Notes: generated by a model not told the origin, from the letters alone. Shown: positions 1-6,156, counted from the stretch's first letter. The stretch is DNA of 6,317 nt from Bacillota bacterium (GCA_030528765.1 JAUMYD010000114.1:1-6317); one strand, 5' to 3'. Made by a program: numbers and translations.

Positions 1-60
<60 letters not shown>

Positions 61-100
61 ATATAGAATATATTCATCCGGCTTGCGGTCTTTTGAAAAG

Positions 101-176
101 TGGAGCCGACGATGGGACTCGAACCCGCAACCTGCTGATTACAAATCAGCTGCTCTGCCAATTGAGCTACGTCGGC
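101..176 (-). tRNA. tRNA-Thr (anticodon TGT), CCA encoded
   Basis: This is a complete 76-nt tRNA on the minus strand. The acceptor stem pairs GCCGACG with CGTCGGC, followed by discriminator T and an encoded CCA at 103-101. The anticodon arm is GCTGA-TTTGTAA-TCAGC, giving anticodon TGT (reads ACN threonine codons, chiefly ACA). The T-arm has the usual GGGTTCGAGTCCC form. It is the first gene of the leftward tRNA unit and lies about 40 nt downstream of the predicted transcription start. Confidence 0.97.
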
Positions 177-221
177 AGGTTTTCCCGCAGACCACTTGAA
201 TCAGCAAAGCTGACGATGGAT

Positions 222-250
222 ATTATAACACCGGTTTTTCTGCTTGTCAA
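222..250 (-). promoter_or_regulatory. Consensus sigma-A promoter for the tRNA-Thr/Tyr unit
   Basis: Read on the minus strand, -35 TTGACA (250-245) and -10 TATAAT (227-222) are both exact consensus matches with a 17-bp spacer. Transcription should start near 215, leaving a leader of about 40 nt before the mature tRNA-Thr 5' end. That leader holds a small hairpin (arms 201-205 and 209-213, loop of 3). A perfect consensus is typical of strong stable-RNA promoters. Confidence 0.92.
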
Positions 251-281
251 TCATTTTTCATAGAACTTTTAGGAAAAAGAT

Positions 282-310
282 TTGCCTTTTCTCAGCCCCT
301 TCGGTATAAT
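282..310 (+). promoter_or_regulatory. Sigma-A type promoter for the amidohydrolase-like/lipoprotein unit
   Basis: The -35 is TTGCCT (282-287, 4 of 6 matches) and the -10 is TATAAT (305-310, exact), with a 17-bp spacer. It points away from the tRNA promoter; the two -35 boxes are 31 bp apart. The expected start near 317 gives a 5' leader of about 80 nt. A perfect 10-bp palindrome (309-318) covers the end of the -10 and the start region and could be an operator, but this is unproven. Confidence 0.8.
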
Positions 311-397
311 AGGCCTATAAGGAAAAATAGTTAAATATGTTCCTTCCTGTATTGCCCGTAGTTTTATGCTCCGTTTGAACAAGCAAAGGAGGAGCCT

Positions 398-1801
398 ATG
401 TTTGACCTGATCATTAAAAACGGCATGATCGTCAACGCGCAGGAAAGCCACCTGGCAGATCTGGCCGTTACCGGCGGAAAAATCATGGAGATCGCTCCGG
501 AGATCCAGGAACCCGCCAGCATGACCATAGATGCAGAAGGGAAATATGTACTTCCCGGCCTGGTGGATGCCCGCACACATTTCAGTAAGGCCCGGGAGGG
601 CCTTGATCCGGCCGTGGAGCTGGCCCAGGGCAGCCGTGCTGCGCTCTTTGGCGGTGTCACCAGCATTCTGGAGGAAGTGGATTTCACTGCGGAGACCAAA
701 AATTTTACAGAGCTGCTTCGCCACGCCCAGGATCTGATGGACGGACACTGCTACACCGATTACAGCTTCCATGGCCGCTACCAAAAGCTGGACAGCAGCT
801 TTCTGGATGAGCTGCAAAATATGGCGGAGCGGGGGATCAGCAGCCTGAATGCCACGCTCTGCGGGCCGGAGGCCCTGGGAACAGAGGATCTTTCCCGCAT
901 CTTCGTCTGCGGTGCGGCAGCCGGAACGCTGATCTGCATCCACCCGGAATCCGAAGAAGCCATTGCCAGCCTGGAAAAGGTGCTGGTGCAGAACCACCTG
1001 ACCAGCCCCTATTACCATGCCATTTCCCGGCCAAACCTGACGGAAGCCCAGGCTGTGGCCCAATCGCTTTCTGCCGCTGCTGCTGCCGGGGATGCGCCTA
1101 TCTATCTCCAGCAGATCACCTGCCGGGAATCTCTGGCCCAGATCCGCGCAGCCCGGGCCAGAGGCCAGCGAAATATTCATGTGGAGACCTGTACCCACTA
1201 TCTGCTGCTGAATAACCTCCTTTCCACAAAGGAAGACAGCGGTGCCAGATATGTGGTGAACCCGCCGCTGCGCAGCCCTGCGGATAACCGCGCCCTTTGG
1301 GAGGCTCTTTCCAGCGGGCTGATCCAGTGCCTGGCCTCTGATCACTACGGCTACAGCAGCAGGGAAAAAGAAAATCCCCGCCCCAACGAAAAATGGGATT
1401 TCCGCCACTGCCCGCCGGGCCTGCCCGGAGTAAGGCATCGCCTGGATCTGCTGTATCACTACGGCGTGGGAGAAAACCGCCTCAGCATTGAACGGCTGGT
1501 AGCCGTCTGCTCCAGCAATCCGGCCCGCATCTTCGGCCTTTATCCCCGGAAGGGCCTGCTGGCCCCGGGCTCTGATGCGGATATCGTCATCTATGATGCT
1601 GAGCTCAGCCAGCGCCTGAGCGAGCTTCACGGCGGAAGCGATTTCTGCCCCTATGCCGGCTGGCGGCTGCAGGGTGGCGTTTCCTCTGTGCTGCTCCGGG
1701 GAAAGCTGCTGGTGGATCGCGGTGCCCTGCTGGAAGAAAAAGCCCGGGGCATCTTCCTCCCCCGGGAAAAATCCATTCTTGACGCAGACACCATGCTCTA
1801 G
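398..1801 (+). CDS. Dihydropyrimidinase/hydantoinase-family protein, probable pseudoenzyme
   Basis: 467 residues, about the usual length for a D-hydantoinase or dihydropyrimidinase (cyclic amidohydrolase superfamily). ATG at 398 follows AGGAGG (387-392) by 5 nt. Family landmarks run through the whole length: N-terminal beta-sandwich with KNGMIV (7-12), GKYVLPGLVDA (48-58), GISSL (146-150), ETCTHYL (263-269), NPPLR (288-292) and the C-terminal KGLLAPGSDADIVIYD (385-400). Active enzymes use two metals held by His58, His60, carboxylated Lys150, His183, His239 and Asp315. Here the equivalents are Arg59, His61, Asn151, His182, Gln239 and Asp315, so three of six ligands, including the bridging lysine, are gone. 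Neither metal site keeps a full set, so ordinary hydantoin or dihydropyrimidine hydrolysis is unlikely. The frame is intact with codon use like its neighbours, so this is a maintained protein rather than a decayed gene. It is first in a probable operon with the lipoprotein 53 bp downstream. A binding or scaffold role, as in the CRMP relatives, is inference. Confidence 0.88.
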   Translation: MFDLIIKNGMIVNAQESHLADLAVTGGKIMEIAPEIQEPASMTIDAEGKYVLPGLVDARTHFSKAREGLDPAVELAQGSRAALFGGVTSILEEVDFTAETKNFTELLRHAQDLMDGHCYTDYSFHGRYQKLDSSFLDELQNMAERGISSLNATLCGPEALGTEDLSRIFVCGAAAGTLICIHPESEEAIASLEKVLVQNHLTSPYYHAISRPNLTEAQAVAQSLSAAAAAGDAPIYLQQITCRESLAQIRAARARGQRNIHVETCTHYLLLNNLLSTKEDSGARYVVNPPLRSPADNRALWEALSSGLIQCLASDHYGYSSREKENPRPNEKWDFRHCPPGLPGVRHRLDLLYHYGVGENRLSIERLVAVCSSNPARIFGLYPRKGLLAPGSDADIVIYDAELSQRLSELHGGSDFCPYAGWRLQGGVSSVLLRGKLLVDRGALLEEKARGIFLPREKSILDADTML

Positions 1802-1854
1802 CCCGAGGCCCCAAGGGGCCCGGCCGGGCAGGAGCTTTCTATGGAGGTAAGCCT

Positions 1855-3285
1855 TTGAAATTTACTCTTTTTCGCAAAACAAGCCTGCTCCTGCTCTGCC
1901 TTTCCCTGCTGCTCTGCTGCGGCTGCAGCGGCCGGGAGATCCATCAGGATCAGGAACTGATCGATCTGCAGACCTACCAGCCGGAGACCATCTACATCGG
2001 CGCCAGCCTGCCCCTGAGCGGAGAGCACGGCAGCCTTGGCAAGGATTGGCAGGTGGCCATGGAGCTGGCAGCGGATATTATCAACAATTCCCATGATATC
2101 GATTGGGATATAGCCCGCAGCAAGGGCATCAGCGGCTTTGGCAATGCCCAGGTGGAGCTGGTTTTCAGTGATTGCGAAAGCATAGAGACCAAAACCGCTG
2201 CTGCTGCGGATTCCCTGCTGGAGCAGGGCGTGGTGGCCATGGTGGGCGCCGGCCGCTCCGAATACACCGCAGAAGTGGGCAAGCGCTGCCGCATGGCGGA
2301 CGTGGCCTTGGTCAGCGGCGCTTCCAACAGCTCTGCGCTGACAGATGGGGCAACCTATACCTTCGGGCAGTGGTTCAACCGCATCGCCCCAAACCCGGAA
2401 ATGGAAAGCAATGTCTTTTTTTCCTACATCAAGCACCTGAACCAAACCCAGAACGCCGGGATCAAAACCATCGGCGTGGCCTATCAGGATACAGTGCACA
2501 GCCAGCGCACGCTGGATGTTTTCTATGAGCAGGCAGAAGCTGCCGGCCTGGAGGTGCTGCTTTCCGTGGGCTATGCCGCAAACCCGGAAAACGTGACCCT
2601 GGAGACCTCCCGCATCGTCACGGCGGCCCCGGATGTGATCGCCCACATTGGCGGCGGCGAGCTCTCCTCCTTCATCCGCGGCTATGCCGCTGCCCAGTAT
2701 AAACCAAAACTCATGCTCTGCTATTTCGGCGGCTATGAGGATCGGGTCCTGGCAGAAACTGTGGGTGAGCTGGATATTTCCTATGTGGCAGGGCTGAGCA
2801 TCACCCCGCCCCGGAAAGAGGATGTGCAGGCCACAGAGGAGGAGCTGAACAAAACACCCAGCATTCAGCTGCCCAGCGCCGGCAATAACCCCACCCCGCC
2901 CCCTGCGCTGAGCAACACAGGCCTGCTGCCCCCTGCTGCCGGCAGCAGCAGCCCGGCCACGGTCAGCCACAATCTGATCCCCATAGGGGAATTCAATGAG
3001 ATCTTTGCCTATATCGATAAGCTCTACCAGGCTCGCACCGGGGACCGCATGACGGATGAGGCCCTGCTGGAATTCGCCTCTGTGATCGTTCTGGCCCAGG
3101 CCATCGGCAAATGCGGCACCACGGATCGGGAGGTCCTGCAGCAGGTGCTGAAGGAAAACAGCTTTGATGCCCCCTACCTGAACAGTAAAAAAATCTCTTT
3201 CGATGAAAACGGACAGAATGTCGTCATGAGCGGCTACCTGACCACCATCACCAAAAACGGAAACTATCTGCAGATCTTCAAATAG
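1855..3285 (+). CDS. LivK/LivJ-like substrate-binding lipoprotein (type I periplasmic-binding fold)
   Basis: 476 residues. No ATG fits; TTG at 1855 lies 7 nt after GGAGG (1843-1847) and yields a clean lipoprotein signal: basic start (K2, R7, K8), hydrophobic stretch 11-22, then CCGC with Cys24 the likely lipidated residue. The lipobox has Cys where Leu and Ala/Ser are usual. The mature protein begins like branched-chain amino-acid binding proteins: IYIGASLPLSGEHGSLGKDW (46-65), an AMELAADIIN helix (68-76+), a GAGRSE turn (131-136) and SGASNSSALTD (154-164), where such proteins hold the ligand carboxylate. IGVAYQD (206-212) opens the second lobe. Residues about 335-373 form a Pro/Ser/Asn-rich segment absent from typical LivK proteins. 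It probably sits outside the membrane and binds a small ligand, possibly an amino acid or amide; the ligand is not readable. No permease or ATPase genes are nearby, so it is either an orphan transport component or a sensor. It is probably co-transcribed with the upstream amidohydrolase-like gene. Confidence 0.85.
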   Translation: MKFTLFRKTSLLLLCLSLLLCCGCSGREIHQDQELIDLQTYQPETIYIGASLPLSGEHGSLGKDWQVAMELAADIINNSHDIDWDIARSKGISGFGNAQVELVFSDCESIETKTAAAADSLLEQGVVAMVGAGRSEYTAEVGKRCRMADVALVSGASNSSALTDGATYTFGQWFNRIAPNPEMESNVFFSYIKHLNQTQNAGIKTIGVAYQDTVHSQRTLDVFYEQAEAAGLEVLLSVGYAANPENVTLETSRIVTAAPDVIAHIGGGELSSFIRGYAAAQYKPKLMLCYFGGYEDRVLAETVGELDISYVAGLSITPPRKEDVQATEEELNKTPSIQLPSAGNNPTPPPALSNTGLLPPAAGSSSPATVSHNLIPIGEFNEIFAYIDKLYQARTGDRMTDEALLEFASVIVLAQAIGKCGTTDREVLQQVLKENSFDAPYLNSKKISFDENGQNVVMSGYLTTITKNGNYLQIFK

Positions 3286-3306
3286 CAGCAGCGCAAAAAC
3301 AAATGC

Positions 3307-3346
3307 AGCAGGCCCCGCAGCTCTCCCGGCTGACGGGGCCTGCTTT
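3307..3346 (+). terminator. Rho-independent terminator after the lipoprotein gene, possibly bidirectional
   Basis: An 11-bp perfect stem AGCAGGCCCCG (3307-3317) pairs with CGGGGCCTGCT (3334-3344). The 16-nt loop can form a further 4-bp stem (3318-3321 with 3329-3332). It begins 21 nt after the stop codon. The downstream T-run is short (TTTAT). Upstream is CAAAAACAAA (3296-3305), which read on the other strand gives a better T-rich tail, so it may work from both sides. Confidence 0.65.
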
Positions 3347-3424
3347 ATGCGGGGCCCCCAGACGGCCTGTGGCGGGAAAAAGCCCTGCGCTTCCCCTGCT
3401 TCCGGAAGAGACAGCCGGGAGCGT

Positions 3425-3452
3425 GCATGTTTCGCCGTTTTCCGCATAGATT
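3425..3452 (+). promoter_or_regulatory. Putative sigma-E (sporulation mother-cell) promoter of yqfC-yqfD
   Basis: GCATGTT (3425-3431) matches the B. subtilis sigma-E -35 consensus KMATATT at 6 of 7 positions. CATAGATT (3445-3452) matches the -10 consensus CATACAHT at 7 of 8. The spacer is 13 bp, within the usual 13-15. Transcription would start near 3459, about 55 nt before yqfC. The downstream genes belong to families controlled by sigma-E in B. subtilis, which supports the call. No convincing sigma-A promoter was seen in this gap. Confidence 0.65.
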
Positions 3453-3468
3453 CTAAAAGAAAACTGCC

Positions 3469-3489
3469 GGGCTTTCCCGCAGAAAGCCC
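3469..3489 (+). other. Leader hairpin before yqfC
   Basis: GGGCTTTC (3469-3476) and GAAAGCCC (3482-3489) form a perfect 8-bp stem with a 5-nt loop. It lies between the presumed sigma-E start and the ribosome binding site. It is not a terminator because no T-run follows. Two other helices compete for the same bases (3467-3472 with 3491-3496; 3471-3477 with 3495-3501), the last ending beside the Shine-Dalgarno sequence at 3503-3508. Confidence 0.5.
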
Positions 3490-3513
3490 CGCCCGGAAAG
3501 CAGGGAGGCATCC

Positions 3514-3816
3514 ATGCGTAAAAAGCACAAGCCACAAAAGCAGCCGGGCCTGCGGGCCCTTTCCCAGGCTCTGGAGCTCCCCCCGGAGGTGGCTCTGGGC
3601 AGCCTCTGCCTGAAGCTGCAGGGCCGGGAGCTGCTGACCGCCCAGAATCACAGAGGCATCATCCTCTACCAGCCGGAGCGCATCCTTTTTCGCTGCAAGG
3701 ACGGGGCTGTGGCAGTCAGCGGCAGAGAACTGAGCCTGGCAGAGCTCAGCGAGGAGGAGCTCTGCATCAGCGGGAAGATCAAAGGCATTGCCCTGCGGGG
3801 GGATCAGGATGATTAG
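3514..3816 (+). CDS. yqfC: YqfC-family sporulation protein (YabP/YqfC family)
   Basis: 100 residues, the normal size for YqfC. ATG at 3514 follows GGGAGG (3503-3508) by 5 nt. After a basic N-terminus (KKHKPQKQ, 3-10) comes a small all-beta region with the family pattern: LCLKLQGRELLTAQNHRGI (31-49, with the characteristic NHRGI), LYQPERILFRC (51-61), and the end motif LSEEELCISGKIKGI (78-92). There is no signal peptide or membrane segment. In B. subtilis yqfC is transcribed by sigma-E in the mother cell, always beside yqfD; its molecular role is unknown. The gene overlaps yqfD by 8 bp, so translation of the two is probably coupled. A sigma-E-like promoter lies about 60 bp upstream. Identity rests on these motifs together with the neighbour. 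Confidence 0.9.
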   Translation: MRKKHKPQKQPGLRALSQALELPPEVALGSLCLKLQGRELLTAQNHRGIILYQPERILFRCKDGAVAVSGRELSLAELSEEELCISGKIKGIALRGDQDD

Positions 3817-5047
3817 AGGGGCAAAAGACCGGCTGCAGGCCAGCATCCGCATAGAGATCCGCGGGGATGGGCAGCGCTTCCTCCATGCAGCAGCCCGGGA
3901 GGGCCTTCCCCTGCGCCGGGTCCGGCGGGAGGGGCCGCTGCTTCTGGCAGAGCTGCGGGTGAAGGATGCCCAAAAGCTCCGCCGCGCCCTGCGGCTCTCC
4001 CGCTGCAGCATGCGCATCCGCCGGCGGCAGGGCCTTCCCTTCCTGCTGGCCTTCTGGCGGCGGCGGCCCCTGCTGCTGCTGCTGCCGATCCTCCTCACGC
4101 TGGGCTTTTGTCTGCTCTCAGCCTGCATTTTCCGGGTAGAGGTCAGCAGCCCGGAGCCCCTTCCCGCCGGGGATTATCAGCGTGTGCTGCAAACAGCCCG
4201 GGAAAACGGCCTCTTCCCCGGCCGCTTTCTCTGGCAGGTGGATCAGGAGCACTGCCAGCGGCAGATCAGCCTGGAATTCCCGGAGCTTTTCTTCGTGGAG
4301 ATCAGCCGCAGGGGTGTCTGCATGGAGATTCGCATTGCCAAGCGGATCAGTCTCAGCCCGGCCCAGCAGCCCCGCGCCCCCGGGGATCTGGTGGCAAGCT
4401 GCGATGCCGTGATCCAGGATGTTCTGGTGCGCAGGGGAACGGCGGCTGTCCGCAGTGGGGATACGGTGCTGAAGGGGCAGGTGCTGATCTACGGCTGGCA
4501 GGGGCAGGAGGGGGCAGTGGCTGCGGATGGCATCGTCACGGGCCGGGTCTGGGCCTCTGCCTATGCGGAATGCCCCACCCGCCTGCAAAAGCTGGAGCCC
4601 AGCGGCAGGCAGAGAAGCCTGCTCCAGCTGCGTGGGGAAAAGGGCGCCCTGCTGACACTGCTGGGGGATCCGCAGGCCTTTCCCCGGGGGGAGCTCCACC
4701 TGCAGAGCCGGCCCCTGCCCACATGGAGGAATCTTTTCCCCACTGTCGAACTATTATATGGAACAGTAGACGAATTCTGCCCCAGAGAATACAGCTATAG
4801 CTATGCACAGGCCCGGAAGATCGCCGAGCGGGAAGCAGAGCTTTCCGCCAGGGCCCGCCTGGCAGCCGCCTGCGATATCAGCAGCACCAGCATCCGCCAC
4901 CGCTGGGTGGAGGAGCTGCAGCTGGAAGAAGATCTGGCGCGGGTGCAGGTGAGGCTGGAGGCAGAATCCCAGATCGGCCTTTATGTGGAAAATCTGCGGG
5001 AGGAGCCCCCTCTGCCGGAGGTGCTTCCCCCGAAGGAAGAAAGCTGA
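3809..5047 (+). CDS. yqfD: YqfD-family sporulation membrane protein
   Basis: 412 residues from ATG at 3809, close to the family's usual 390-420. I prefer this start to the in-frame TTG at 3788 because a G-rich ribosome binding site (3797-3803) stands 5 nt before it and YqfD proteins begin just ahead of a conserved N-terminal region. Visible order: basic N-terminal cytoplasmic region (1-86) with the family's basic run MRIRRRQGLPF (68-78); one membrane segment at about 87-108; an extracytoplasmic part starting FRVEV with GLFPGRF (124-130), LEFPELFFVEISRRG (145-159) and DLVASCDAVIQDVLVRRGT (173-191) leading to GDTVLKGQVLI (197-207), a beta-hairpin like that of biotinyl/lipoyl-type folds. A C-terminal region with VEELQLEEDLARVQVRLE (357-374) follows. 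Pairing with yqfC is the conserved context. Made by the mother cell in sporulation in B. subtilis; mechanism unknown. Confidence 0.9.
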   Translation: MIRGAKDRLQASIRIEIRGDGQRFLHAAAREGLPLRRVRREGPLLLAELRVKDAQKLRRALRLSRCSMRIRRRQGLPFLLAFWRRRPLLLLLPILLTLGFCLLSACIFRVEVSSPEPLPAGDYQRVLQTARENGLFPGRFLWQVDQEHCQRQISLEFPELFFVEISRRGVCMEIRIAKRISLSPAQQPRAPGDLVASCDAVIQDVLVRRGTAAVRSGDTVLKGQVLIYGWQGQEGAVAADGIVTGRVWASAYAECPTRLQKLEPSGRQRSLLQLRGEKGALLTLLGDPQAFPRGELHLQSRPLPTWRNLFPTVELLYGTVDEFCPREYSYSYAQARKIAEREAELSARARLAAACDISSTSIRHRWVEELQLEEDLARVQVRLEAESQIGLYVENLREEPPLPEVLPPKEES

Positions 5048-5073
5048 GCAGCCCTTTTCTGCCCGAACAGGGT

Positions 5074-5154
5074 CAGGGGGCTCTTCCGCTGAGGGCCCCT
5101 GCCTGCTGCAGTGAGAAAAGAAAATCCATCGTCAGGCAGGCTCGGCCCGCCTGC
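5074..5154 (+). other. Intergenic region with three competing inverted repeats before phoH
   Basis: Three perfect helices can be drawn: A, CAGGGG (5074-5079) with CCCCTG (5096-5101); B, CCTGCCTG (5098-5105) with CAGGCAGG (5133-5140); C, GCAGGC (5136-5141) with GCCTGC (5149-5154). B excludes both A and C. C ends 2 nt before the phoH Shine-Dalgarno sequence (5157-5163). None is followed by a T-run. This resembles a switching leader, but GC-rich spacers give such pairings by chance. Confidence 0.4.
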
Positions 5155-5171
5155 ACAAGGAGGCAGCAAAA

Positions 5172-6155
5172 TTGACGGAATATACCATTGAACTGGAAAG
5201 CAATGAATTGGCTGCGCTGATCTGCGGGCAGCAGGATCAGTACCTGCGGCAGATCGAAGCAAAGCTGCAGCGGCACGATGCAGGCCTGAAGCTGCTGGCC
5301 CGGGGAGACAGGATCTCCATCAACGGGCCGGAGGAGCTGCAGGAGCAGGCGATCCGCGTGATCTCCCACCTGCAGCAGCTGGCAGCTTCCGGCGCGGATA
5401 TCAATACCCTCAGTGTGAGCTATGCCCTCTCCCTGCGGGATGAAGATAAGACAGATGTGGCAAAGCTGCTGACGCAATCCTTCTTCACGACCCCAAAGGG
5501 CCGCAGTGTGAAGCCGAAAACCTTTGGGCAGTGGCTCTACCTGAATGCCATCGATCACTTTGATCTGGTCTTTGGCATTGGCCCGGCGGGAACGGGGAAA
5601 ACCTTCCTGGCTGTGCTGAAGGCCGTTGCTGCCCTGAAGCAGCGGCGCGTGGACAAGCTGGTGCTGGTCCGCCCCGCAGTGGAGGCCGGGGAGAAGCTGG
5701 GCTTCCTCCCCGGGGATCTGCAGGAAAAAGTGAACCCCTATCTGCGCCCGGTCTATGATGCACTGGATGAGGCCATGGGCGTGGAGCCGGCCCGGAAGGC
5801 ATTGGATCGGGGCATCATCGAAGTAGCCCCCCTGGCCTATATGCGCGGCCGCACCCTGGATAATGCCTTCATCATTCTGGATGAGGCACAGAACACCACG
5901 CCCCAGCAGATGAAAATGTTCCTCACCCGCATCGGCATGGGCAGCAGGGCGGTGGTCACCGGGGATACCAGCCAGATCGATCTTCCGGAAAAGCAGCTCA
6001 GCGGTCTGGTGGATGCCGAGCACCGGCTTCGCCGGGTGCAGGGCCTGCAGTTCTGCCACCTGACCCGCGTGGATGTGGTGCGGCACCCCCTGGTGCAGCG
6101 GATCATCGACGCCTACGATAAAAAGGAAGAGCAGGAGGAGCAGGAGGACGAATAA
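5172..6155 (+). CDS. phoH: PhoH family protein (P-loop ATPase)
   Basis: 327 residues, typical for PhoH. The start is TTG at 5172, 8 nt after AAGGAGG (5157-5163); no ATG or GTG with a ribosome binding site competes. The N-terminal part (about 1-75) resembles the KH-like RNA-binding segment of PhoH, with DRISINGPEE (46-55). The ATPase core has Walker A GPAGTGKT (137-144), LVRPAVEAGEKLGFLPGD (165-182), the signature MRGRTLDNAFIILDEAQN (224-241) containing Walker B, and VVTGDTSQIDLP (261-272). The last ten residues are strongly acidic. The family is cytoplasmic, hydrolyses ATP and is suspected of RNA-related work; the name comes from phosphate-starvation induction in E. coli, which need not hold here. 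It follows yqfD by 124 bp in the order usual for Bacillota. No separate promoter was recognised, so it may be read from upstream. Confidence 0.96.
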   Translation: MTEYTIELESNELAALICGQQDQYLRQIEAKLQRHDAGLKLLARGDRISINGPEELQEQAIRVISHLQQLAASGADINTLSVSYALSLRDEDKTDVAKLLTQSFFTTPKGRSVKPKTFGQWLYLNAIDHFDLVFGIGPAGTGKTFLAVLKAVAALKQRRVDKLVLVRPAVEAGEKLGFLPGDLQEKVNPYLRPVYDALDEAMGVEPARKALDRGIIEVAPLAYMRGRTLDNAFIILDEAQNTTPQQMKMFLTRIGMGSRAVVTGDTSQIDLPEKQLSGLVDAEHRLRRVQGLQFCHLTRVDVVRHPLVQRIIDAYDKKEEQEEQEDE

Positions 6156-6156
6156 G

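Noticed and set aside
66..75. GAATATATTC palindrome between the two tRNA genes
   Set aside because: Short AT dyad inside a tRNA precursor spacer; more likely processing-site context than an operator.
269..1630. 453-codon open frame on the minus strand opposite the amidohydrolase-like gene
   Set aside because: It mirrors the real gene's codons, has no family motif, and runs over the rightward promoter.
1807..1820. GGCCCCAAGGGGCC inverted repeat between the amidohydrolase-like and lipoprotein genes
   Set aside because: With a 2-nt loop and no T-run it does not make a terminator; most likely chance in GC-rich sequence.
3788..3808. Upstream TTG start adding seven residues to YqfD
   Set aside because: ATG at 3809 has a better-placed ribosome binding site and matches the family's N-terminus.
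1798..4128. 776-codon open frame on the minus strand across the lipoprotein, terminator, yqfC and part of yqfD
   Set aside because: It lies opposite three well-supported genes and crosses a terminator. The product shows no recognisable domain and its length comes from GC-rich codon use that removes stops on the opposite strand.
5073..6086. 337-codon open frame on the minus strand opposite phoH
   Set aside because: PhoH on the plus strand has Walker A and B and full family length; the antisense product has no motif and no ribosome binding site was seen.
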